From Candidatus Solibacter sp. (GTDB lineage Bacteria; Acidobacteriota; Terriglobia; Bryobacterales; Bryobacteraceae): a DNA stretch of 9,766 nucleotides. The notes beneath the pieces were generated by a model, which was not told where the DNA came from, ran no database searches, and saw only the letters and a program-made list of their open reading frames with translations. The translations under genes were made by a program, and so were the position numbers. Positions 1 through 6,327 of this stretch are shown here, piece after piece; the stretch's first letter is position 1; every line of letters starts with the position of its first letter. The stretch is taken from contig JADGNT010000124.1 of assembly GCA_017883345.1 (NCBI GenBank), positions 1 through 9,766 on the forward strand, given 5' to 3'.

Positions 1-1775
1 CCGGCTTCACGGGGCCGAACGGCGAGGTCCTCGGCCTGCCGGCGGCGGGTGGACGCGGGGGGCGTGGAGGCGGCCGCGGCGCGCCGGCGGACTCCGCCAA
101 TCGGAGCTTTCAGGGACGCAACAATCCCAATAACGTGGAGCCGATGGGCAGCGCCAATCCGAGCGAGCTGATTGTCGATCGGAATGTCCGCTGGATCCTG
201 GTGCGCCCCAATGCCGGGGAAGCGCCGGAGATCACGGCCAGGTTCCACAACGGGCTGCAGGAAATGGCGGAGGCTTCGCGGCTCGGCATTCCGCTGGTAT
301 TCAGTACCGATCCGCGGCACGGCGCCGGACGCGGCGCGGCCAACGCCAAACCCGTCATCTCGCAATGGCCGGACCAACTCGGGTTGGCGGCCGCGCGCGA
401 TCCGGAACTGGTGCGTCAGTTCGGACAGATCGCCGCCAAGGAACTCCGCGCGCTGGGCATACAGGCGTTGCTCGGTCCCATGGCCGACACTTCGACAGAG
501 CCGCGCTGGAACCGTATCAGCGGCACTTTCGGGGAAGACGCCAATCTCAACGCGACCCTGATCAAGGCCATCGTGGAAGGCTTCCAGGGCAAGCAACTCG
601 GGCCGGAGAGCGTCATGACCGTCACCAAGCATTTTCCCGGCGATGGTCCGGTGAAGGACGGATACGATCCGCACAACTCGTACGGCAAGTGGACCATTTA
701 TCCCGGCAACAATTTCGACTACCACCTGATCCCGTTCCGGGCGGCATTCGAAGCCGGCACCGGCGGCATCATGGGCGGCTACTTCATTCCGGTGGGCAAG
801 GACACGCTGGGCATCAACTTCTCCAAGGCGATGATCGCCAACCTGCTGCGCGAGAAGATGGGCTTCCACGGCGTCGTAGTGACCGACTGGCTGCGCAACA
901 TGCCGTGGGGCGTGGAGAAGCTTTCCGAGAAGGACCGGCAGAAGACCATCGTGCTGGCCGGCGTGGACCAGATCGGCGGCGACAACGATCCCAAGTACAT
1001 TCTGGCGAGCGTCAAAGACGGCAGCATTCCGATGGCGGTAATCGACGCGTCGATGCGGCGGATTCTCCGGCCTATGTTTCAACTCGGGATGTTCGAGGAT
1101 CCGTACGTCGATCCGGAATACGCCAAGAATACGGTGGCCAGCGCCAAGTTCCTGGAGGCGGGGTATGCAGCGCAAGTGAAGTCCACCGTGCTGCTGAAGA
1201 ACGCCAACAACGTGCTGCCGGCGGCCGCGGGTAAGAAGATCTACGTGGAGGGCATCGGCCGGGAAGCCGCGGCGCGGTATGGGACCGTGGTGGACGATCC
1301 GAAGTCCGCGGACCTGGCGATCATCCGGGTGGCCAGCCCGGCCACGACGTATCCGTACGGCGGCGCTTTCGCCGGCGGCGGTGGGGGCCGAGGCGGGGCG
1401 GGCACTCCGGAAGCGCCGCCGCCCACGGCCACGTACGGTGTCACGCTGGCCTACGGGAACGCGGCGAACTGGCACGTTCTGGAGTCGATCAAGAAACTGG
1501 CTGCGTCGGGCACACCGACGGTGGTGGTGGTGAATATGGATAAGCCGGTCATCCTGACCGAGTTCATCGACAGCGTGACCGCCGTGTTCGGCGCGTTTGG
1601 CGCCGGCGATGCGGCCGTCCTGGATGTGGTATTCGGCAAGCGCTCTGCCGGCGGGAAGTTGCCCTTCGACCTACCCAGCGACATGCCGTCGGTGATGGCG
1701 CAGGCCGCCGACGTACCGTTCGACATGGAGGACCCGTTGTTCAAATTCGGGTTTGGCCTGGGCTACCGGCAATAA
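1..1775 (+). CDS. Glycoside hydrolase family 3 (beta-glucosidase-like), 5' truncated by window edge
   Basis: The frame is open from base 3 to TAA at 1773-1775, so the GTG at 135 is not a convincing start and the true N-terminus lies to the left. GH3 enzymes remove terminal beta-linked sugars by a retaining mechanism. Counting from the GTG codon, the barrel domain shows RLGIPL then a D..HG motif, the family motif EPRWNRISGTFGED (near 118-131), KHFPGDG with the Lys165-His166 substrate-binding pair, and GFHGVVVTDW in which Asp251 fits the catalytic nucleophile. The second alpha/beta domain starts near residue 350 (VLLKNANNVLP) and ends in FGFGLGY, as GH3 proteins lacking a fibronectin-like tail do. 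Two Gly/Arg-rich tracts are unusual: bases 48-86 and bases 1359-1424, the latter inside domain 2. A secreted enzyme is likely, but the signal peptide is not in view and substrate cannot be told. Confidence 0.93.
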   Translation, partial: GFTGPNGEVLGLPAAGGRGGRGGGRGAPADSANRSFQGRNNPNNVEPMGSANPSELIVDRNVRWILVRPNAGEAPEITARFHNGLQEMAEASRLGIPLVFSTDPRHGAGRGAANAKPVISQWPDQLGLAAARDPELVRQFGQIAAKELRALGIQALLGPMADTSTEPRWNRISGTFGEDANLNATLIKAIVEGFQGKQLGPESVMTVTKHFPGDGPVKDGYDPHNSYGKWTIYPGNNFDYHLIPFRAAFEAGTGGIMGGYFIPVGKDTLGINFSKAMIANLLREKMGFHGVVVTDWLRNMPWGVEKLSEKDRQKTIVLAGVDQIGGDNDPKYILASVKDGSIPMAVIDASMRRILRPMFQLGMFEDPYVDPEYAKNTVASAKFLEAGYAAQVKSTVLLKNANNVLPAAAGKKIYVEGIGREAAARYGTVVDDPKSADLAIIRVASPATTYPYGGAFAGGGGGRGGAGTPEAPPPTATYGVTLAYGNAANWHVLESIKKLAASGTPTVVVVNMDKPVILTEFIDSVTAVFGAFGAGDAAVLDVVFGKRSAGGKLPFDLPSDMPSVMAQAADVPFDMEDPLFKFGFGLGYRQ

Positions 1776-1783
1776 GTCTACAC

Positions 1784-2299
1784 CTACTTCTTCTTCATCT
1801 TGGGCAGGCCGAAATGGCCGCCGAGGTCGGACAACGACTCCAGATCGACGTTGCCCACCAGGTTGGCGACGGTGAGTTGCCGGGGTTCGCTGGCCAGGAT
1901 GGCGACGCCGGTAACCTTACCTTTCTCGTTGCGCACCCACACTTCGATGTTCTCGCTCTCCCCGCCGCTCTTGATGCCGACTATGCGGCTCCAGTCGGGC
2001 GCCTTGAGCTGATTGCGCACCTTTTCGAGATCGGCCGGAGCGTAGGCGCCGTCCTTCTTGAACTCGAAGCTCTGGATGTAGATGCCCTGGATGCCCACGA
2101 TCAGCTTTTTGACCCTGGCCTCGTCGGGATCCTTGCCGTCGAGGAACTTACCCGCGAACTGCAGCATGCTGGTATTGAGCGAGACGTCGAAGCTGTCGGA
2201 AGCCTTGGATACAAGATGGTCCAGATTGAATTTGAACTGCTGCGCCCAGAGGGTAGCGGCCAGCGCGGCGCCGAGGGCGAGGGTTAGTATCGGTCTCAT
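1784..2299 (-). CDS. Exported DUF4252 family protein
   Basis: 171 residues, ATG at 2299, TAG at 1784-1786. A hydrophobic leader (RPILTLALGAALAATLWAQ) gives a clear signal peptide, probably cleaved after the Ala-Gln near residues 19-20. The rest has the shape of DUF4252: an early helical part, a middle IVGIQGIYIQSFEF strand, then IEVWVRNEKGKVTGVAILASEP and a final LTVANLVGNVDLESLSDL. The function of DUF4252 is not established; it often lies next to ECF sigma factors. The ATG overlaps the TGA of the upstream small membrane gene by four bases (ATGA, 2296-2299), with AAAGGGA about nine bases upstream, so translational coupling is expected. A longer in-frame reading to 2665 has no support: it runs over the neighbouring genes, and the signal peptide fixes the start. 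It ends in a lysine-rich MKKK tail. Confidence 0.88.
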   Translation of the reverse strand: MRPILTLALGAALAATLWAQQFKFNLDHLVSKASDSFDVSLNTSMLQFAGKFLDGKDPDEARVKKLIVGIQGIYIQSFEFKKDGAYAPADLEKVRNQLKAPDWSRIVGIKSGGESENIEVWVRNEKGKVTGVAILASEPRQLTVANLVGNVDLESLSDLGGHFGLPKMKKK

Positions 2300-2559
2300 T
2301 GTTCGGTCCCTTTCAAATGCATCTGCACGCGATTCAACTTGCTGCCGGCGATCCGCATGGCGGTCATAACCTGCTCTTTGGCGAGCTGCCCCCGATGCTG
2401 GCGCCAGGCTTCCCCGGCACCCATCATCACCAGGATGGTGGCCGCGATGGCCAACCACCGCGGTCTGCGGTGCATGCGCGCGCGCACCCGGCCGTCGAAT
2501 CCGGCTGCGGGCTCTTTCCGCGCGAGCGCTTTTGCGAGTTCCTGTTCCAACCAATCCAT
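2296..2559 (-). CDS. Small single-TM protein, putative anti-sigma factor
   Basis: 87 residues, ATG at 2559, TGA at 2296-2298. The first 34 residues are charged and helical (MDWLEQELAKALARKEPAAGF, then an Arg-rich stretch), followed by one membrane segment at about residues 35-52 (WLAIAATILVMMGAGEAW) and a short charged outer part. Position directly behind an ECF sigma gene, with a one-base overlap (TAATG at 2557-2561) and a GGGAG ribosome site eight bases before the ATG, suggests that it binds and restrains that sigma factor at the membrane. This is inferred from context: the zinc-finger anti-sigma motif (HxxxCxxC) is absent, since there is no cysteine at all. It could instead be a structural or signalling partner of the DUF4252 product, whose ATG overlaps its stop codon. 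Confidence 0.75.
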   Translation of the reverse strand: MDWLEQELAKALARKEPAAGFDGRVRARMHRRPRWLAIAATILVMMGAGEAWRQHRGQLAKEQVMTAMRIAGSKLNRVQMHLKGTEQ

Positions 2560-3077
2560 TACCGTTCTCCCACGCCGCGGCGCTCAAGCTTCTCGCGAAG
2601 CAGCGCCAGCGACCGCTGAATGTGACTCTTGACCGTTCCCAGCGGGATCCCCATGGTTTCGGCAATCTCCGCGGGGTCCAGGTCTTCCTGGTACCGCAAA
2701 ATCATCGCCATGCGCGGCATTTCGGGCAGCGTGGCGATCAGCCTCCGCAACATCCCGCCCAACATCGGGTCGCCGGAAACGGGGCGCACGGAGAGCTCGG
2801 CCACATCCTCGAGCGCCACCTGCGGGCGCCTGCGGCGTTTGCGCGCAGCGTCGATAGAGCGCTGCACGGCCACCTTGCGCAGCCAGAAGCCGGCATGCGC
2901 GGGCGTTTCGATACCCGCCAGATGGGTATGCAGGCTGAGGAAGACGTCCTGTGCCGTCTCCTCCGCCAGGTCGCGGTCGTGCAGAAAGTGCCAGGCCACG
3001 CTGAACACCATGGCGCGGTGCTCGCGCATCAGTTCGCCGAAATCCAGTGTCTGCCGTACCGCGGTCAATCCAATCAC
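2559..3077 (-). CDS. ECF-type RNA polymerase sigma-70 factor
   Basis: 172 residues, GTG start at 3075-3077, TAA at 2559-2561. An in-frame TGA at 3096-3098 rules out a start much further upstream; the Met in LMREHRAMVF is a fallback, because no clear Shine-Dalgarno sequence precedes the GTG. Region 2 runs from FGELMREHRAMVFSVAW through DLAEETAQDVFLSLHTHL to the basic FWLRKVAVQRSIDAARKRRRR. Region 4 is LPEMPRMAMILRYQEDLDPAEIAETMGIPLGTVKSHIQRSLALLREKL, a helix-turn-helix for the -35 element. There is no C-terminal extension. It directs RNA polymerase to an alternative promoter set. It is the first gene of an operon with the putative anti-sigma factor and the DUF4252 protein, all overlapping, so co-expression is near certain. 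No convincing ECF-type promoter was seen in the 81-bp gap to the divergent esterase gene. Confidence 0.93.
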   Translation of the reverse strand: MIGLTAVRQTLDFGELMREHRAMVFSVAWHFLHDRDLAEETAQDVFLSLHTHLAGIETPAHAGFWLRKVAVQRSIDAARKRRRRPQVALEDVAELSVRPVSGDPMLGGMLRRLIATLPEMPRMAMILRYQEDLDPAEIAETMGIPLGTVKSHIQRSLALLREKLERRGVGER

Positions 3078-3143
3078 TGTACTAGATAGATACGCTCAAC
3101 CCCGGCGGGGGGATGCATTGGATTCAGCCTGGTTCTATGATGA

Positions 3144-3158
3144 AAGGGAGGAACGCCT
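3144..3158 (+). promoter_or_regulatory. Strong ribosome binding site that fixes a TTG start
   Basis: AAGGGAGG at 3144-3151 is followed by seven bases and then TTG at 3159-3161. An in-frame stop (TGA, 3141-3143) lies just before it, so TTG is the only possible start in front of the signal peptide. The nearby ATGATG at 3137-3142 is in another frame and precedes the ribosome site. Confidence 0.8.
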
Positions 3159-5366
3159 TTGGCGGAAGAACACGGCGCTTCACGCTTCCCGCGCACAGCC
3201 CTCTGCCTGCTGTGCTTCGCAGTTCTCGCGAGCGATGGGTTGGCGGCCACGGATGTCCGGGTCAATTTCACCTTAGACACCACCGATGCCGATGGAACTC
3301 CCATTCAGCAACAGCGGTATTACTATGTCTACCGGCCCGACAACCTGCCGCGGACCAGCCCGGTACCCATGCTGCTTGTCACGCTCGGCGGTGGGACGAT
3401 GTTCCATCGCAAGGCCGGCCAGGCGGGTTTTATCGTGGTCACCTGCGCGTTTGCCGGCAATTCCACGGGAAATCCGGGAACGGGGTGGAACGCCGACAAT
3501 CCACGCATCAGCGGATATGAAGACTACGACTACCTTACCGAGGTCATCAACCGGGTGAAGGCGTCCGAAAACTCCAACGACGCTTTCATTACCGGGCTTT
3601 CCAAGGGCGGACACATTGCGTTGGCCTACGCGTGCGAGCGGCCGGGCATGATTAAGGCCGCGGGCCCGCTCGACGAGTTTATGGGATTGACTTCGAACAT
3701 TCCGTCGGCGCCGGTGCCGATCATCGCGTTTCACGGCACCTCCGACAGCAGTGTGCCGTACACCATGATGAAGGACACGGTGGATGTCTGGCGCGCGGTG
3801 AACGGCTTGTCGAGCGTGACGCCGGTCACCACCTGGGAGGCGTCGCCGCTCATACCCGGCAGAGTCAGCCAGGCAACCTGGCGAGGCGGTACCAACGGGA
3901 CCCAAGTGGCGTTCGTCACCATCATCGGCGGCAGCCATACGGATCCGATACCGGCGATCGAAACCGGCTACGACCATACCGATGGCATCTGGGCTTTCTT
4001 CAGCCAGTTTCTTACCAACACGCAGAGTTCACCGAAGATCGTTTCGCAGCCGGTGAACAACATCCAGGTCGGCGGACAGCCGGCAAGCTTTTGGGTGACC
4101 GCCACGGGCAACCTGCCGCTGAGCTATCAATGGCAGAAAGACGGCGTGGAGATACCGGGAGCCACCGCGAACTGGTACACCGTGGCGGCGGCGGACCCCG
4201 CCGGTAGTGGGGCCACGTTCCGAGCCGTGGTCGACAACGATTCCGGCAGTGTTACCAGCGCTCTGGCAACGCTGACGGTGACTGCCGCTCCTGCCGGCCC
4301 AACCATTGCCACTCAGCCCGCGGACCAGTCCGTGACCGCCGGCCAGCCGGTCACCTTCACCGTCACCGCGACGGACGCTCCGCCGCTGCGTTATCAGTGG
4401 AGGAAAAACGGCGTCAACATCGGCGGCGCGACCGATGCTGCCCTTTCCATTCCGGCTGCCATCTCGGCCGATTCCGGCGCGAGTTTCACCGTGGTGGTCA
4501 CTAGTGGCGCGGACAGCCCCAGCAGCGCCACTAGCAATCGGGCGATGTTGACCGTGACTCCCGCGCCCGAAGCCCCCATCCTGATTACGAATCCGGCGCG
4601 GGCGCGGGTGATCCCGGGCCAACAGGCGAGTTTCTCGGTCACCGCCTGGAGCGCGTCGCCGATGAGCTATCAGTGGCAGAAGGGGACGGTGACCGGGAAC
4701 ATGGCCGACATTCCCGGTGCGACCCAGGCCACTTATACCATTCCACCGCCCACACTCGCCGATCACTTGACGCTGTTCCGATGCGTGGTCGCGAATGCGG
4801 CCGGCAATGTGACGAGCGCCGATGAGATCCTCTTCGTAACGGCCAGTGCCACGCCGCCCACGAGTATTACCAGCGTCATCAGCGCCGCGGTGCAAGTGGG
4901 AACTCCTTTTCACTACACCATCGCCACTTCCTGCACCGCGCCGATCGGTTACAGTGCCAGTCCGCTGCCGGCCGGGCTGTCGGTGGACGAGGCATCGGGC
5001 GAGATCTCGGGCACACCGGCCGAAACGGGCGCCACCAGCATTACGATTGGCGCCGGCAACAGCGCCGGCCACACGTCCCGCGTTCTCACGCTGACGGTGA
5101 CGGACACACCGCCGCCGATTTCCATCGATTCGTGGCGGCTTGCCCACTTCGGGGCCAGCGCAACCGACCCTTCGATTGCCGGAGACATGGCCGATCCCGA
5201 TGGCGATGGCTACACCAATCTGGCGGAATTCAACGCCGGATCCGATCCGCTCGATAGCGCGAGCATACCGGCTGGGCTCGCTGCCAGTGCGCCCGCGCGT
5301 GCCTTCGGCTGGGTTGCCGTGTGCCATCGACCCGGTCTCCCCGGAAACCCATCCGCAACTCATTGA
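3159..5366 (+). CDS. Secreted multidomain serine esterase (PHB depolymerase / CE1-like) with Ig-like repeats
   Basis: 735 residues, TTG start. Residues 1-30 form a signal peptide (hydrophobic TALCLLCFAVLA, likely cut near GLAA). The alpha/beta-hydrolase domain (about 32-285) carries nucleophile Ser148 in GLSKGG, Asp196 in FHGTSDSSVPY and His260 in GGSHTDP, a complete candidate triad resembling LpqC/PHB depolymerase and feruloyl esterases. Three Ig-like domains follow at about 291-380, 381-470 and 472-565, each with a SYQWQK- or RYQWRK-type core, then a putative-Ig domain (566-655) with LPAGLSVDEASGEISGTP. At 659-700 comes a WRLAHFGA module with a Ca-binding loop, DPDGDGYTNLAEF (Asp679-Glu690). 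The last 35 residues look unlike a domain and the module probably lost its end. Substrate (polyester or plant-cell-wall ester) is unknown; the repeats likely serve adhesion or spacing. Confidence 0.9.
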   Translation: MAEEHGASRFPRTALCLLCFAVLASDGLAATDVRVNFTLDTTDADGTPIQQQRYYYVYRPDNLPRTSPVPMLLVTLGGGTMFHRKAGQAGFIVVTCAFAGNSTGNPGTGWNADNPRISGYEDYDYLTEVINRVKASENSNDAFITGLSKGGHIALAYACERPGMIKAAGPLDEFMGLTSNIPSAPVPIIAFHGTSDSSVPYTMMKDTVDVWRAVNGLSSVTPVTTWEASPLIPGRVSQATWRGGTNGTQVAFVTIIGGSHTDPIPAIETGYDHTDGIWAFFSQFLTNTQSSPKIVSQPVNNIQVGGQPASFWVTATGNLPLSYQWQKDGVEIPGATANWYTVAAADPAGSGATFRAVVDNDSGSVTSALATLTVTAAPAGPTIATQPADQSVTAGQPVTFTVTATDAPPLRYQWRKNGVNIGGATDAALSIPAAISADSGASFTVVVTSGADSPSSATSNRAMLTVTPAPEAPILITNPARARVIPGQQASFSVTAWSASPMSYQWQKGTVTGNMADIPGATQATYTIPPPTLADHLTLFRCVVANAAGNVTSADEILFVTASATPPTSITSVISAAVQVGTPFHYTIATSCTAPIGYSASPLPAGLSVDEASGEISGTPAETGATSITIGAGNSAGHTSRVLTLTVTDTPPPISIDSWRLAHFGASATDPSIAGDMADPDGDGYTNLAEFNAGSDPLDSASIPAGLAASAPARAFGWVAVCHRPGLPGNPSATH

Positions 5367-5390
5367 TTCTTCGTCCCAGCACCGTAGCGT

Positions 5391-5493
5391 AGCCTTTCCA
5401 GGCTGCCATGCCCCCATTCGTGGGGGCATGCTTCCCAGGTTTCCCATCCCATTCCAGCACGGGCCAGCCCGTGGCAAGAGATCTCCGTCTCTT
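5391..5493. repeat. Cluster of four consecutive stem-loops between convergent genes
   Basis: Four hairpins can be read in about 100 bp. They are AGCCT-TTCC-AGGCT (5391-5404); CATGCCCCCA-TTCG-TGGGGGCATG, a perfect 10-bp stem with a TTCG loop (5407-5430); CACGGGC-CA-GCCCGTG (5458-5473); and AAGAGA-TCTCCG-TCTCTT (5476-5493). The last overlaps the stop codon of the minus-strand gene. The esterase ends at 5366 on the other strand, so the cluster sits where both transcripts should end. No U-tract follows on either strand, so classical intrinsic termination is not clear. A dispersed palindromic repeat of REP type or a structured RNA are alternatives. Confidence 0.7.
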
Positions 5494-6115
5494 ACAACCC
5501 GCCGCCGATCGCGGTGCAGGTGCCGGTCTCCGCTTCTCCAACCCCAGTCACGTAGCAAGTCATTCCGTGTGGAATCAAGTCCGCGAAGTTGAACGATTTT
5601 CCAAAGATCGCGAAGGTATGGCTCGACACCAGTTGCGCCGTGTTCGTCAACGTGCCCGTCATTCCGCCATCGGCGCTTTGGAACATTCCTGCCTTCCTGA
5701 TAAACTTGGCCACAGGTTCTCCCCAGGTGTCCCGCTTCGTCCAGTCACTCCAGTCGCGGAGATCGGGCCTGGTGGTGAAATAAATGGTGCCTTCTCCCTC
5801 GGGAATCAGCGCCAGGAAGTTGAAGTCCTTAAAAGAGGGCAGCACTTGCATGCTGAAGTCCGACACCCAGATGAAGTAAGCGTGTGCCCTGTCGAGGACT
5901 GGGGGTTGGAACAGGGGCGCCGAGAACAACAACTGCTGGGGTAGATCTCCCATCAGCACGGGGTACCACATGCAGATAGCCGTAGTATCCGAGGTGGAAA
6001 CCGAATCACCTACAAAAGCCAAAACCACTTGGGACGATCCAGCAGGTTGGGCATTCAGCGATGCGCATGACCCCAGAAGCACGATTCCCAGCAATACGAC
6101 CGTTGCGAATTTCAT
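5492..6115 (-). CDS. Exported hypothetical protein
   Basis: 207 residues, ATG at 6115 with AAGGAGA (6121-6127 on the opposite strand) five bases upstream, so the start is well supported. Residues 1-22 are a leader, MKFATVVLLGIVLLGSCASL, with cleavage likely after NAQ. LGSC could be a weak lipobox making it a lipoprotein. I do not recognise the family. The mature part begins QVVLAFVGDSVSTSDTTAIC, contains an Asp/Trp-rich stretch (TTRPDLRDWSDWTKRDTWGEP) and ends with two cysteines in TCYVTGVGEAETGTCTAIGGGL that could form a disulfide. The composition, rich in Thr, Ser and aromatic residues, suits an extracytoplasmic beta-rich protein. It is a single gene: convergent with the esterase and divergent from the wHTH-TPR regulator, which could control it through the shared upstream region. 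No function can be assigned. Confidence 0.8.
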   Translation of the reverse strand: MKFATVVLLGIVLLGSCASLNAQPAGSSQVVLAFVGDSVSTSDTTAICMWYPVLMGDLPQQLLFSAPLFQPPVLDRAHAYFIWVSDFSMQVLPSFKDFNFLALIPEGEGTIYFTTRPDLRDWSDWTKRDTWGEPVAKFIRKAGMFQSADGGMTGTLTNTAQLVSSHTFAIFGKSFNFADLIPHGMTCYVTGVGEAETGTCTAIGGGL

Positions 6116-6145
6116 ATCAATCTCCTTCCGATTAGGCTAGAATTT

Positions 6146-6190
6146 GTACTGATCCGGATCTGAAACTCCGTTTTCGATCCGGACCAGTAC
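6146..6190. promoter_or_regulatory. 45-bp near-perfect palindrome in divergent control region
   Basis: Two 21-base arms (6146-6166 and 6170-6190) flank a 3-base loop. The outer parts GTACTGATCCGGATC and GATCCGGACCAGTAC differ at one pair only. One further mismatch (6161/6175) and one G-T pair occur before the loop. The arm itself holds a perfect 10-bp palindrome, GATCCGGATC (6151-6160). It lies 31 bp upstream of the minus-strand hypothetical gene, either in its promoter or its 5' leader. On the minus-strand transcript the outer A-C mismatch becomes a G-U pair, which fits slightly better an RNA hairpin in that leader. An operator for the divergently encoded regulator is the other reading. Confidence 0.7.
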
Positions 6191-6327
6191 GGGAACAGTA
6201 TGACCAACGTGAACCGGGCAAGTCTTGACGGAAACTTGATGTTTTCTTGATGAAATCTCCACGGACGCTTCCGAGTTCGCCGAGTCGAATCGCCGTCCCA
6301 GCAGGCCCCGAAGCCCGCGCCGAGACG

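Noticed and set aside
365..1234. Plus-strand open frame of 289 codons inside the glycosidase
   Set aside because: Composition is Arg/Gln/Gly-dominated without any recognisable motif, whereas the overlapping frame holds all GH3 motifs.
3100..3110. CCCC-GGC-GGGG mini-hairpin upstream of the sigma gene
   Set aside because: A four-base GC stem is expected by chance in DNA of this composition and has no supporting context.
5407..5430. Perfect TTCG-capped hairpin as an intrinsic terminator for the esterase
   Set aside because: The stem is strong but neither strand has a run of T after it, so I list it within the stem-loop cluster and do not call a terminator.
4029..5558. Long minus-strand open frame (509 codons) opposite the esterase
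   Set aside because: It is Arg/Gly/His-rich with no domain, and mirrors the third-position GC bias of the esterase on the other strand, whose triad and Ig-like domains are clear. It also runs through the stem-loop cluster.
6225..6256. TTGACG as -35 of a promoter for the wHTH-TPR gene
   Set aside because: No acceptable -10 lies at 16-18 bases (TGATGA at 17), so the match is not convincing.
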